Assembly (NCBI GenBank): GCA_023402175.1
Contig: JAEXCN010000467.1
Location: 1-14,273 of the forward strand
DNA from: Pseudomonadota bacterium
Lineage (GTDB): Bacteria; Myxococcota_A; Polyangia; Polyangiales; Polyangiaceae
DNA length: 14,273 nucleotides
Reading direction: 5' to 3'
This document shows, in pieces, positions 13,846 through 14,273 of the stretch. The translations under genes and the position numbers were made by a program. Position 1 is the stretch's first letter. Every line of letters starts with the position of its first letter. The notes under the pieces are model-generated. The model did not search any database. It was not told the origin of the DNA and saw only the letters and a list, made by a program, of their open reading frames with translations.

Positions 13846-14273
13846 ATGAGCAGCAAGATTGCAGGCATCGAGATTCCGGATAGCAAGCTCGCCCGCGAGG
13901 CAACCGAGCTGGTGCGGGACACCGAGAGCGATCTGCTGTTCCACCATTCACGCCGCGTATTCTTGTTCGGCGCCCTGACCGGGAAGAAGAAGAGCCTCGT
14001 CCCTGATCCCGAGCTCCTCTACATCGGCGCCATGTTCCACGACATGGGTCTGACGAAGCCGTACCGCACGATGGAGCGCTTCGAGGTCGATAGTGCGAAC
14101 GCTGCGCGCGATTTCATGCGCCGGCACGGTATTCCCGAAGCGTCGGTCGAGCTCGTCTGGACCGCGATAGCGCTGCACACCACGCCGGGGATCCCCCCGC
14201 ACATGAAGCCCGAGATTGCCTTGGTCACCGCGGGCGTGGAGATGGACGTGCTGGGGTTCGGATTCCCGAACAT
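13846..14273 (+). CDS. HD-domain protein, cyanamide hydratase-like, partial (C-terminus beyond the right edge)
   Basis: The visible 142 residues start at ATG 13846 with a strong GAGGAG 7 nt upstream; the gene runs off the right edge. The metal-binding HD pattern is clear: His33/His34 in LLFHHSRRVFLFG, then His65-Asp66 in GAMFHDMGLT, then His111 in WTAIALHTTPGIPPHM. The DSANAARDFMRRHGIP helix between them is typical of the cyanamide hydratase-like branch of the HD superfamily. These are metal-dependent hydrolases or hydratases; the substrate cannot be told from sequence, and true cyanamide hydration is only one possibility. It is a cytosolic protein without signal or TM. It follows the glycosylase gene after 150 nt and a hairpin, so it probably has its own promoter. 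ATCGAG-AG-CTCGAT at 13770-13783 is a small inverted repeat upstream that could be an operator. Confidence 0.88.
   Translation, partial: MSSKIAGIEIPDSKLAREATELVRDTESDLLFHHSRRVFLFGALTGKKKSLVPDPELLYIGAMFHDMGLTKPYRTMERFEVDSANAARDFMRRHGIPEASVELVWTAIALHTTPGIPPHMKPEIALVTAGVEMDVLGFGFPN

Noticed and set aside
12673..13947. Long minus-strand open frame (424 codons) opposite the uracil-DNA glycosylase
   Set aside because: The sense strand has all cysteines and motifs of the glycosylase; the antisense product is Arg-rich and unlike any protein.

Overview
The window reads as chromosomal DNA of a GC-rich Gram-negative bacterium. It is probably a myxobacterium-like member of the Myxococcota (Polyangia type). 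This is an inference from several traits: very high GC at third codon positions, frequent GTG and probable TTG starts, long Ala/Pro linkers, lipoproteins with '..SAC' lipoboxes and a 'TDLSGG'-type start to the mature protein, and an ExbB/ExbD/TonB-like set. No rRNA, tRNA, insertion sequence or CRISPR array was seen.

Left part (1-3952): a secreted proline-rich protein runs off the left edge on the minus strand and is divergent from a TetR-family regulator, with a perfect palindrome between them. Convergent to the regulator is a minus-strand run read right to left: a lipoprotein with a fibrinogen-C-terminal-like domain, a six-TM SdpI/DUF1648 membrane protein, and a stand-alone class I glutamine amidotransferase. 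A non-coding stretch of about 400 bp (3953-4354) follows, with at best one doubtful small ORF.

Middle (4355-10174): a HAD-IG family 5'-nucleotidase (cN-II-like) is convergent with a lipoprotein that has a TolA-like charged helix and a 36-bp tandem repeat. Divergent from that lipoprotein is a tight plus-strand operon: truD (tRNA pseudouridine-13 synthase), an ExbB/TolQ proton channel (ATGA overlap with truD), ExbD/TolR (6 nt gap) and a TonB-like energy transducer (29 nt gap). The last three should form one inner-membrane machine that uses the proton gradient to power outer-membrane work.

Right part (10351-14273): three overlapping or abutting genes of unknown function (277, 188 and 242 aa) form an accessory-looking module. 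The first has a weak ADP-ribosyltransferase-like pattern. This module is the best candidate for something undescribed. It is followed by a type-4 (4Fe-4S) uracil-DNA glycosylase with a long disordered linker, and by an HD-domain (cyanamide hydratase-like) protein cut by the right edge.

Start codons were chosen from homology, signal peptides, ribosome binding sites and gene overlaps. Several genes have longer open frames upstream that are probably not translated.
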